From Platanthera guangdongensis (lineage: Eukaryota > Streptophyta > Magnoliopsida > Asparagales > Orchidaceae): a DNA stretch of 64,000 nucleotides. The translations under genes were made by a program, and so were the position numbers. Positions within the stretch are counted from its first letter, which is position 1, and every line of letters begins with the position of its first letter. Positions 21,292 to 31,490 of this stretch are shown piece after piece. Under the pieces are notes generated by a model. It saw only the letters and a list, made by a program, of their open reading frames with translations, ran no database searches and was not told the origin of the DNA. The stretch covers positions 113,676,589-113,740,588 of the forward strand of contig CM077162.1 of assembly GCA_039583875.1 (NCBI GenBank), given 5' to 3'.

Positions 21292-22941
21292 TGTTGGGTA
21301 TTGTATCCACAATTACCTGGATTTGAGGAAGTCACCTGTCAAGCTAAGATGAATTCACCATGTATTTGATGAAACCTCTTAAGTTGTGCTTGCAGTTCTT
21401 CCACGCTAAGTGCACACCAATGTCAGGGTGCAGTAGGTCAATATACACGGGTCTGCATGACGTAATCCCTCATTGAGCAGATCAGTGTGTTGGCCTACGT
21501 GTACTCTCTCTATTGGAGTGCACTTACTTTCAAGTACAGGGCCGTGTATATGCAAGAGAAGACAAGGAGCAAGGATGGGTCAAGGAGCAACTCTTGGGTG
21601 GATAGACGAAAAATTGTCCAAGTATAATTCGACGAGAATCACCAAGTGATTCTCGCCGATTCGGCGAGAATCACTAGTGATTCTCGCCGAATCGTCGAGA
21701 ATCACTAGTGATTCTCGCCGACTCTTTCCGGCTACCTCAAAACGGTGCCAAGTAAGATTCGGCGAGAATCACTAATGATTCTCGCCGAACCCGTCGCTGA
21801 GCAGGTCATGAATACCAAGTGAAAATCGTTTAGAATCAACAAGTGATTCGTCGAGAATCACTAGTGATTCTCGACGAATCGTCGAGAATCGTTAACTGAT
21901 TCTCGCCGATTCGTCGAGAATCACCAATGATTCTCGACGAATTTTACTTGGCGTCTTCTCTGGATGCTGCTGGACCGGATTCTGCCGATGGACCACTTTG
22001 AACTGGATTTCGGATTTCTACTTGTGGGACCCACAACGGTCATATTGTATGGGTCTAGAGTGTATAAATACATGGGTATTTTTGAACAGAAAGACAGGCG
22101 AAGAAGACAAGAAATACGCGAGCACGGACAAACCCTAAATCGTCGCTTCCGCTCCGACGCCGCCGCCGCCGCTCGCAACAATTTGGTCGTCGCTGTTGAT
22201 CGCGTTTCTTCCCGATCTCCGGCGACAGAAGCCTAGCTAAGCTTAGAGTCTCACGTGTCTATCCGGAGATCTCTTGTCTCTCGATTTGTAGATCGGGAAA
22301 ATCTTCCCCATCCGAATCGATCGAGACGATTGATCCTAGTGTGACCGTTGGTAGACCTAGCTTGCTTCGCTACGAAGTTTGGATCAACAAAGGAGTGCAG
22401 CCTCACATCGTTGTTGTCGCCGATCCCGTGAACCTAGTCGCCGCTCATCTTGCCGCCGCCGGTTCCGGGAGATCCTCTCCAAGAGAGATATAAGGTTGTG
22501 GAGTCCTTGTGGACGTCAAGAACACGTCGTCAACAAAGAGGGACATCTTAGTCTCCAAACGAAGTTTGTATCTCGTGTACATTCTAGTTTTACTTTTGTT
22601 GTAAAGGAACGCTTGTTCCGTATTGTAAGGGTTGGGTGCAACCCGGTTTGTGGGAGTGTTGACTCTTACGTGTGGAAGTGTTCCTTCCGTTAGTGCAGGG
22701 ATTGGATTTCAATCCTGTTGGAGAAGAGACTGAGTCGTCCCTTGTTGGGAGATAGGTCGAAGGGGGAAAGTGGATGTACCCAAGTCGGGGAACCACTATA
22801 AATTGTCTGTGTATTCTGTGTGCTGTGCTTTTTATTTTTATTGTGCAGGTACATTCGTAAATTCCGCAAAAGCGTTGCACGTCACCTATTCCCCCCCCCC
22901 CCCCCCATAGGTGAACTTTGTTGACACTAGGTGGACTTTCA
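21292..22941 (+). repeat. 5' LTR of element D (1,650 bp)
   Basis: Starts TGTTGGGTATTG and ends GGACTTTCA. Parts: the palindrome array at 21635-21945; TATA box TATAAATA at 22064; the Sirevirus block GGGGAAAGTGGATGTACCC and GGGGAACCACTATAAA at 22750-22805; and a run of 16 C at 22891-22906 enclosed by CACCTAT/ATAGGTG arms. A short GCCGCCGCC run lies near 22160. No credible gene. Confidence 0.93.
21635..21945 (+). repeat. Nested palindromes in the D LTR
   Basis: The core GAATCACTAGTGATTC is a perfect 16-bp palindrome. With CGA/TCG outside it makes a perfect 22-bp palindrome. Six to seven related units occur, joined by CGCCGAATCGTCGAG, so neighbouring arms can also pair. The array recurs at 29346-29656 in the other LTR. 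Confidence 0.85.
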
Positions 22942-22943
22942 AG

Positions 22944-22955
22944 TGGTATCAAAGC
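22944..22955 (+). promoter_or_regulatory. Primer binding site of element D
   Basis: TGGTATCAAAGC, two bases after the LTR, matches the initiator-Met site TGGTATCAGAGC except at one base. Element F has the same variant. Confidence 0.88.
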
Positions 22956-23015
22956 AAGGTTACTCATCAAAAAGGTTAACACCTTGAGTAGTATCCTGCC
23001 ACCAGTGTCAGAAGC

Positions 23016-24593
23016 ATGGAGCTGGATTATGAGATGTCGCCTCTAAGACTTCCCGCATGTACAAAGGAGTATTATCCCGTCTGGAGGATGAGGGTGTCAT
23101 GTCACTTGGAGGCCATCGATCCTCGAGCATCTCTCATCCTGGAAGAGGGTCCTTTTGTTCCTATGAAGACCTCCTGCTCTGGAAAGAATATCGAAGTGCC
23201 CAAATGCATTGCAGAGATGTCAGAGACAGAACTGTCACTATTTAACTTGGACGAGAGGATTCGTCAAATTATCTTGGATATCTGGTCTGGAGCTTCTCGC
23301 TCTAGATTGGAAAAATGCAGGACTGCTAAATCTATGTGGGTGATGATCTCAGAGTTGATGGGGGGGTCAGAGAAAGCTGAAATCTGCAGTCAACCAGAGG
23401 ATGAAGCCTATGTGGGGGTCCTCACCTCTAAAGATGAAGGCATGGATCTCTCAGACAACATCAGAGCTCCAGTGTCCGTGTCAGAGACTGAAGAGGGCAG
23501 TGAGGAAAGCAGCTCTGATGAGGATGAAACAATGGTCACTGGCTCTAATGACAATAACACAGAAGAGCAGGTAACTTCTTCATCCTGCCCTATATCTTTT
23601 GAACTTTCTGAAGACAGGAACTGCCCTCCTCCAGAAAATTCTGATTCCCTGAAGAGAGCCCTTCAGGAAAGCAACCTACTTGCTGAGGAGCAAGCTCAAG
23701 AGATTGCTTGACTTAAGATCTTGTTGGTTCTCCAATTGGCGTCCAACAAGGTCAAGGACTCTAAGATCTCAGCTCTAGAGAGTAGTCTAGAGAATGAGAA
23801 AAGAATAATATCAAACTTTTCCAAGGTTGATGCTATAAAGAGAAAGCAAGAAAACGGGTGGATCTCCCGGATTATCAATTTGTGGAGAAATGGGGAAACG
23901 TTATTCCGACCCCCCACTCCAAGCAGGAAGGCAACTTATCATGCCTTCAGGTATGACCACAGGAATAGTCGTGGTCACTGCAAGGGTGATCTGTCCCCAT
24001 GTGGAGACACCCGTAGTGCAAGGGCCGCCGTGGCCACCCATGAGAGAATACCTAAGGCTCATTCTGAGCCCTTTGTATTCACTGCCACTGCCCCAACTCT
24101 GTGCGAATCTGCATGTCCCAGCTCACAGAAGACTTCTCACCACCTGAGGACACATGATAGGGAGGTTAGAAGTCATGGTGTAAGTTTTCATGAGGCCTCA
24201 AGAAGGGGGATGCCTGAAAGGAAGGCACCACCTCCCCGGCCACATGCCGCTTGCAACGTGCATTCCTTCCACCCTTCCACGTGTCACGGTGGAAGAGGAA
24301 ACTTTGTGAGGAGATCATGCCCTATCCCGTTTAGACCTGGGACCGTGACTACCTCAGTCATTAGATCAGGTCAAAAACGGCGATACAACATTCACCCATG
24401 TTGGTGCTGTGGCAAAGTGGGGCACTTTGCCATCGACTGTTGGCACAACCCCTCTGTGCCAAAGGCAAGGGCTTATCCACATTCACGGGACAGAGGTGGT
24501 CTTCCTGGCAGGTTCTCTGAAGGAAGGCAGTCGAGGGCTTATGCTAACAGGAACCTAGGACCCAATATGATTTGGGTTCCTAAGGTAAAGTAA
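23016..24593 (+). pseudogene. gag: Shortened Gag of element D, one in-frame stop
   Basis: Same frame throughout, with one TGA at 23709-23711. Compared with the 680-aa Gag of F it keeps the N-terminal domain (about 120 aa; MSPLRLPACTKEYYPVWRMR at the start). It then jumps to the acidic part (EDEAYVGVL), missing roughly 250 residues that include the rest of the capsid-like domain and the first zinc knuckle. The coiled-coil-like segment remains (QAQEIA, stop, LKILL). The second knuckle CWCCGKVGHFAIDC is intact at about 24398-24440. It could package RNA only if the stop is passed or the C-terminal part is made separately. Confidence 0.8.
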
Positions 24594-25857
24594 TTCTTTC
24601 TTGCAGGGTCGTCTAGGTTCCCGTGAATATGATGGGAACCAGACAGTAGGTGGCTCAAGACTAAATTGGAACAAGCGTCTGCTATAACAGATGTGATATT
24701 GACTTGAGCTTACTCACATTGAGCTCCTAATATGTTCTACCTGTGGGACTAAACGATGACTCTCAAAATCCCAGGTACTCATGATCAATTCCAAGACTTG
24801 AGTCGTTTTCCATTGACAGTTACATATATATATATATATCTTTATATACAGATACATCTTTGTATATACGTGTATGTATGAACATCCAAGGATAGGGTAA
24901 CACAATGAATATAAACCTTAGATACATCATTAAAGAGTTATCGGAACTTCCACTTGTAGATTCGAGAACTAACATCTGCAGGCGTAAATCAATTCACTGA
25001 AAACTAACAAAGATGCGTCGTTGGAAGACTTTCAAATTAACTTACGTCGTTAAATTAACTCCACTGGCTCAATGTGTGTTTGGAAAAGCCGGCTCAAACC
25101 CTAATAGCTTGGCTTTCTGGAGTATCTATATAGTTAGTAGACTTTCAAATTAACTTAGACAAACGGAAACCGTAAGAATCCCATTTAACGGACTCGAGCT
25201 TGACATTTAAGGAGAATCCCATTCTCGCCGAAGGATCAAGAAGAATCACATTTGAGGAAGAATTCCCGCCGACCTTTCACCTTCCATAAGAATCCCGCCG
25301 AAGGAGCACACTATACGAATCCCGCAGAACTTCACAGGCGACCCTCGATTTCTCCCGCCGACTCTTCACATTCCTTAGGAATCGCACAAGGTCTTTTCCG
25401 CCGACCCGCAGGAAGCTCGTCGAATCATCTTCTCCAAGTTCCCGCAAGGTTCTCGTCGGATCCCGCAAGGAAGCTCGTCGAATCATCTTCTCAAGGTTCC
25501 CGCAAGGTTTCTCCTTTAGGAATCGCACAAGGGTCTCCATCGTCTTCCCGCAAGTTCCCGCAAGGTTCTCGCAAGGTTCTCGTCAAATCGCACAGGCTCC
25601 CGACGAATCCCGCCGAACCCCGCAGAAAACTCTCCTACTCACCGAAGGTCTCCATCGCTGTTTCCCGCTAGGTCTCCACCGAAGGTCTTCCCAAAGGACG
25701 CTCAAGGAAGATTTCTTGCAGGAAGCTCTCCAACTCTCTTCCGTCTACGCCTTTAGGTAACCTCTTCCTCACCCATACTTGGACGTTATCTCTAGTGACG
25801 CTTTCCTTTTGACTGTTCATTAAAGCTTAGAGTAGGGCTTCTATCTCTAGATCTACA
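24594..25857 (+). other. Spacer replacing pol in element D, with CCCGC repeats
   Basis: Non-coding. The first part has a pyrimidine run and CAG just after the gag stop (TTCTTTCTTGCAGG, 24594-24607) and a short TA run near 24825. From about 25225 to 25690 it is made of degenerate words such as ATTCTCGCCGAAGG, CCCGCCGAC, CGCAAGGTTCTCGTC and CTCGTCGAATC. The last bases before ORF3 look like a splice acceptor (CTTCTATCTCTAG, 25838-25850). Confidence 0.75.
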
Positions 25858-28709
25858 ATGGCTCCAAGGACAACTGCTGGGTTGGTCACCGATTGCGAGC
25901 TTGTTCGAACTGGATTCTCTCACGCCTCGGACGAATTCCGCAACATCATTCTGATGCTGGAAGAGGCTGGGCTAACATTCGTCCTGGAGCAGCCTTGCAA
26001 AATCTTGGACAAAGAGGTGCTAGAGTTCTTCGCTACCGCAAGACTCCGAAATGGCGACTCACTAATCAAAAGCAAGGTGGTTGGGGCAAAGGTCAAGATG
26101 TCTGCCAGCAAGCTGACCTGCTTCCTGCAGCTTTCTAGCTCGGAGCATGAAGACTATCTGGAGGACGATGACAAAGCCAGAACTCTCTTATTCTACGGTC
26201 TCCCACGAGGAACTAGGTCCATAAAGAGAAAGGATATGAATGAAGAAGGGAAGCTCCTGTCTGACATAATTGGAAAGGTGCTCATCTGCAAGCCGGGCTC
26301 TCATGACCATATCTCAGCGGATATGTTCAAGATCCTGATAGCTGTTGTCTGCCGTAAAAGGTTCAACTGGGGGGAGTTGCTGTTCGAGAAGATAAAGGAC
26401 ACCTTGGGCTCTCCGAGTTTTGGCCGTATCATAAGTCTATATCTAAATCAGCTAAATGGAGACAGGTTTGACATGAGCAAAGGTGTTCCTCTACACTACT
26501 TGAAGAAGATGGACTCATGTATGTTTGACCGATGGGAGAGGCGTATTGGGTAGACTGCCGTGGAAGAACAACAGGGAGTATCTCCAGCAGTCACCCCCAA
26601 TGAAGTTCCTGATACCTTGACTGCAGGAATCGAGGGGGAGCCTCTACCCCCTCATACTGATGTAGTATCTGACATCTCCCAGCTGGCCAGAGATGCTGTG
26701 GCAGATCTACACGAAGAAAGTGAACCTGAGCTGGAGCATGGGGAGGCCCCGAACCGAAACGAGCAAGGAGCCGAAGCTACTGGACTGGAGACTGCTGACA
26801 TCGAGTTGGAAGATGCTGCTGATATAGATGATTTCATGGATGATGACGGAGAGGAAGACGGGAATGAGGGACATGAAGCATTGGAGGCTCTGGATCTTTT
26901 TGAACCTCCATCCGACAAGCATGCACCAGTGGAGGGGGAGTCAGACAAATCTACAGAGGCCGCCAGCATTCCTCCATTAGAGACTGTGCTTGTATCCAGC
27001 TCTACAGATGCGTCTGCTGAAGAGCAAGGCCCACAAGTGCCTCCGGCTCTTCCATTACGAGATGAGCTAGCCACTCACACTGTAAATGTCATTCAGGGCA
27101 TTGTGAATGAACTTAAAGCCTCCTTTGATGAAGCTCAGAATAAACTGCTGAAAAGGATTAAGACATCTGAAAAACTCATGCTCAAGAATATGGTGGAGAT
27201 CAACCATAAACTGGACGAGATGGAGAAGAAATTTGAAGAAAAGTACACCGCGGCCGGCGAAGCTGTCACACATCTTATGGCCGGATTGAAAAAGAACACC
27301 GACACTCTTGCTGTAGTAAATCAGAACGCTCATGTTGTAGCCAACAACATTCAAAAGTTTGACGGTAATATGGTCACTCTCAACGCCAATCAGCAGGCCT
27401 TGGTCACTGAGTTCTCCCGGACCACCAAGCATATTGATGACTCCCTGCACTCTTATGCAAACTGCATCGCTGTCGAAGCCAAAAAGGGGGAGAAGGACTA
27501 CATAGCTAAGATGGCTGAGCTCCGAGAAGTCATGATCAATAACTTCGAACAGTCAAACAAGTACGTCTATGACAGCAGCTGGTGGATGCTCCACCAGGCT
27601 TTAGGCATCGCCGTGCCTGAAAATCCTGCGGGTACTCATGCTCCTGAGACATCTACGGCCGTTGAGGGAGTAAGTGTTGCAGATGTTCCCATAAGTGAAG
27701 CTGATGCTAGGGCTCTCTCCAAAGCTAAACTGAGGAGCATGTTTGACCAAGAGGCCCTAGCTAAAGCCAGGGGCAAGAGAAAAGCTCAGGAAGGGACTTC
27801 CAAGGAGACACTAGCTGAAAAGAGAATCAGAATGAGTGAGGAGGACGTACGAAACTAAAAATGGAGTCCAGTTTCAAAGAACATCATCTTGGACACCTTC
27901 TAGCTACAAAAAAAGGAGAACTCAATCGAAACGAAGTATACAGCCAGTAAGAGTGGGAAAGGTACAAGACGTATGAAGCAAAATGAAACCTCTTCTTCAG
28001 AAACAACACGGATGCAGATAAAGTTCCTCCTCCCAGATACTATCTGAAGCCTAAAGAGTACATGGAGAGACGTAAGGACTACATAGCTAAGATGGCTGAG
28101 CTCCGAGAAGTCATGATCAATAACTTCGAACAGTCAAACAAGTACGTCTATGACAGCAGCTGGTGGATGCTCCACCAGGCTTTAGGCATCGCCGTGCCTG
28201 AAAATCCTGCGGGTACTCATGCTCCTAAGACATCTACGGCCGCTGAGGGAGTAAGTGCTGCAGATGTTCCCATAAGTGAAGCTGATGCTAGGGCTCTCTC
28301 CAAAGCTAAACTCAGGAGCATGTTTGACCAAGAGGCCCTAGCTAAAGCCAGGGGCAAGAGAAAAGCTCAGGAAGGGACTTCCAAGGAGACACTAGCTGAA
28401 AAGAGAATCAGAATGAGTGAGGAGGACGTACGAAACGAAAAGTGGAGTCCAGTTTCAAAGAACATCATCTTGGACACCTTCTGCCTACAAGAAAAAGGAG
28501 AACTCAATCGAAACGAAGTATACAACCAGTATGAGTGGGAAAGGTACAAGACGTATGAAGCAAAACGAAACCTCTTCTTCAGAAACAACACGGATGCAGA
28601 TAAAGTTCCTCCTCCCAGATACTATCTGAAGCCTAAAGAGTACATGGAGAGACAAAGGAAGAAGTTTTTGGCGCAAAAACTCAAGGATGACTTAGCTAAG
28701 GAAAGATAG
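25858..28709 (+). pseudogene. ORF3 (Sirevirus 'env-like' ORF) of element D, with a tandem-duplicated 3' part
   Basis: The start MAPRTTAGLVTDCELVRTGF is homologous to MAPK... in F. One frame runs 25858-27858 with a single TAG at 26551-26553. The N-terminal 230 aa form a conserved domain (KEVLEFF, IKSKV, GKVLICKPGSHD, FGRIISLYLNQ, FDRWER). A long acidic linker follows, then a coiled-coil-like stretch (27070-27480). The C-terminal part is present twice (27493-28073 and 28074-28650). The first copy has several stops; the second is open to 28709 and ends with WSPVSKNIIL...PPPRYYLKPKEYMERQ. I see no signal peptide or membrane segment, so 'env-like' describes only position. Confidence 0.8.
27493..28650 (+). 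repeat. 581-bp tandem duplication inside D ORF3
   Basis: Both copies begin AAGGACTACATAGCTAAG, at 27493 and 28074. They are about 97% alike by eye. The first carries GAA-to-TAA-type stops and a one-base deletion in an A-run; the second is intact. Confidence 0.9.
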
Positions 28710-28782
28710 TCAACAACTTGTAGCTTGTCATTCTCTCCTAAGAACATTTAATGCATATTGATATGATATGAACAATTCTGAG

Positions 28783-28783
<1 letters not shown>

Positions 28784-28857
<74 letters not shown>
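28784..28857 (+). repeat. (TA)n microsatellite
   Basis: About 36 uninterrupted TA units in the 3' untranslated part of element D. The rest of 28710-29002 shows nothing but the purine tract. Confidence 0.95.
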
Positions 28858-28859
<2 letters not shown>

Positions 28860-28990
28860 AATTTGCGAATGACTCAAGTCCTGATCTGGTTGCTTAAATT
28901 TTCTTGTGCTGCATGTTTAACTTCTGAATGTTGTTTTTATTATTTGATTGGTGTTATTCATCTTAGCTAGTAGGGTTTTGGCTTCGTCAA

Positions 28991-29002
28991 ATAGGGGGAG
29001 AT
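28991..29002 (+). promoter_or_regulatory. Polypurine tract of element D
   Basis: ATAGGGGGAGAT immediately precedes the 3' LTR. The equivalent tract of F has the same sequence. Confidence 0.88.
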
Positions 29003-30648
29003 TGTTGGGTATTGTATCCACAATTACCTGGATTTGAGGAAGCCACCTGTCAAGCTAAGATGAATTCACAATGTATTTGATGAAACCTCTTAAGTTGTGC
29101 TTGCAGTTCTTCCACGCTAAGTGCACACCAATGTCAGGGTGCAGTAGGTCAATATACACGGGTCTGCACGACGTAATCCCTCGTTGAGCAGATCAGTGTG
29201 TTGGCCTACGTGTACTCTCTCTATTGGAGTGCACTTACTTTCAAGTACAGGGCCGTGTATATGCAAGAGAAGACAAGGAGCAAGGATGGGTCAAGGAGCA
29301 ACTCTTGGGTGGATAGACGAAAAATTGTCCAAGTATAATTCGACGAGAATCACCAAGTGATTCTCGCCGATTCGGCGAGAATCACTAGTGATTCTCGCCG
29401 AATCGTCGAGAATCATTAGTGATTCTCGCCGACTCTTTCCGGCTACCTCAAAACGGTGCCAAGTAAGATTCGGCGAGAATCACTAATGATTCTCGCCGAA
29501 CCCGTCGCTGAGCAGGTCATGAATACCAAGTGAAAATTGTTGAGAATCAAAAAGTGATTCGTCGAGAATCACTAGTGATTCTCGACGAATCGTCGAGAAT
29601 CGTTAACTGATTCTCGCCGATTCGTCGAGAATCACCAATGATTCTCGACGAATTTTACTTGGCATCTTCTCTGGATGCTGCTGGACCGGATTTTGCCGAT
29701 GGACCACTTTGAACCGGATTTCGGATTTCTACTTGTGGGACCCACAACGGTCATATTGTATGGGTCTAGAGTGTATAAATACATGGGTATTTTTGAACAG
29801 AAAGATAGGCGAAGAAGACAAGAAATACGCGAGCACGGACAAACCCTAAATCGTCGCTTCCGCTCCGCCGCCGCCGCCGCCGCTCGCGACAATTTGGTCG
29901 CCGCTGTTGATCGCGTTTCTTCCCGATCTCCGGCGACAGAAGCCTAGCTAAGCTTAGAGTCTCACGTGTCTATCCGGAGATCTCTTGTCTCTCGATTTGT
30001 AGATCGGGAAAATCTTCCCCATCCGAATCGATCGAGACGATTGATCCTAGTGTGACCGTTGGTAGACCTAGCTTGCTTCGCTACGAAGTTTGGATCAACA
30101 AAGGAGTGCAGCCTCACATCGTTGTTGTCGCCGATCCCGTGAACCTAGTCGCCGCTCATCTTGCCGCCGCCGGTTCCGGGAGATCCTCTCCAAGAGAGAT
30201 ATAAGGTTGTGGAGTCCTTGTGGACGTCAAGAACACGTCGTCAACAAAGAGGGACATCTTAGTCTCCAAACGAAGTTTGTATCTCGTGTACATTCTAGTT
30301 TTACTTTTGTTGTAAAGGAACGCTTGTTCCGTATTGTAAGGGTTGGGTGCAACCCGATTTGTGGGAGTGTTGACTCTTACGTGTGGAAGTGTTCCTTTCG
30401 TTAGTGCAGGGATTGGATTTCAATCCTGTTGGAGAAGAGACCGAGTCGTCCCTTGTTGGGAGATAGGTCGAAGGGGGAAAGTGGATGTACCCAAGTCGGG
30501 GAACCACTATAAATTGTCTGTGTATTCTATGTGCTGTGCTTTTTATTTTTATCATGTAGGTACATTCGTAAATTCCGCAAAAGCGTTGCACGTCACCTAT
30601 TCCCCCCCCCCCCATAGGTGAACTTTGTTGACACTAGGTGGACTTTCA
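29003..30648 (+). repeat. 3' LTR of element D (1,646 bp)
   Basis: Same layout as the 5' copy. The C run is 12 long here against 16. The palindrome array is at 29346-29656 and the GGGGAACCACTATAAA block at 30497-30512. It is followed by the target duplication TAAGT. Confidence 0.93.
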
Positions 30649-30653
30649 TAAGT

Positions 30654-31029
30654 CACCTGATCAAAAGACTTAACTTGATTTTTGGGCACCCGATCAAAAG
30701 CTCAAAGGGTTGCAAGATCTCCCTTAGAAAATAGATCTTCTAGTGGCAGAGCACCTGATCAAAAACCTGCAGTGGATTCCTACCAGGGTGGTAGAAGAGT
30801 GGACGTACCTAGATTTATTGGAGAACCACTATAAAAATTCCTTGTGTCGTCTCTGTTTGATGCTTTTCTTTTTTATTTGTGTGCTGTGATTTTTAGTCTA
30901 TCTATAATATATATAACACTTTATTTTCTAAACAGCTCTTAAATAAAATCAAAGTTTTTAATATACACTATTCACCCCCCCCCCCCCCCCCGTCCCTTTA
31001 GCGTAAAATAGATCTATCTCTCACTTTCA
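30654..31029 (+). repeat. 5' LTR of element E, right part
   Basis: Resumes after D and its target duplication. It has the Sirevirus block in mutated form (GTGGACGTACC and GGAGAACCACTATAAA near 30812-30836), a run of 17 C at 30975-30991, and the end CTCTCACTTTCA. The primer site follows. Confidence 0.8.
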
Positions 31030-31031
31030 AT

Positions 31032-31043
31032 TGGTATCAGAGG
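31032..31043 (+). promoter_or_regulatory. Primer binding site of element E
   Basis: TGGTATCAGAGG, two bases after the LTR, matches the initiator-Met tRNA site in 11 of 12 bases. Confidence 0.88.
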
Positions 31044-31125
31044 GAGGTTAGTTGTTTTTACAGTTAACACATGAACCAACAAAGATTCTGATAGATCTTA
31101 TTGCACCTAGAGTTTTGATTTTGTC

Positions 31126-31490
31126 ATGACACAAAATAAAGAGTATGCAAGCACTAGACCTACTATATGCAATCTTAATAAGTTTGCATTACGGAAATCA
31201 GTGATTAGACTTTACATGAATTCTATTGATGAATATATCTACAATTCTATTTTTAAAGGTCCGCCTTTACCATTAGCAACAACAAGCACTAGTGTTGTAC
31301 CATCACCAGAATGGACAGAAGCCCAGAAGAAAGCTAAAATTGCTGATGCCAAGGCTATGAACATTCTAGCCCAAACAATGTCTGATGACATCTTCCAGAA
31401 AGTTGCTGAATGCACCTCAGCAAAAGACATCTGGGACTCCCTCATAGAAATGGTTGCTGGATCAACTGATGAGAGAAAGGATAGAAGATC
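31126..31490 (+). pseudogene. gag: Gag of element E, first part (interrupted by F)
   Basis: Starts MTQNKEYASTRPTICNLNKF and is open up to the F insertion. ANILAQ-type (here MNILAQTMSDDIFQKV) and AKDIWDSL motifs are typical of Ty1/copia Gag. The last five bases, AGATC, are the left target duplication of F. The reading resumes at 44738. Confidence 0.85.

Larger units (their letters stand above)
21292..30648 (+). mobile_element. Element D: complete Sirevirus-type element without pol
   Basis: Two LTRs of about 1.65 kb are flanked by identical pentamers TAAGT (21287-21291 and 30649-30653). I count about 22 differences between the LTRs by hand. Between them are a primer site, a shortened gag, a spacer with repeats, ORF3 and a purine tract. 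No protease, integrase, RT or RNase H sequence is visible in any frame between gag and ORF3 (24594-25857). The copy must therefore have moved with enzymes from another element. Confidence 0.92.

Noticed and set aside
24820..24840. The short TA run in the D spacer as a useful marker.
   Set aside because: Only about seven units; the run at 28784-28857 is the clear one.
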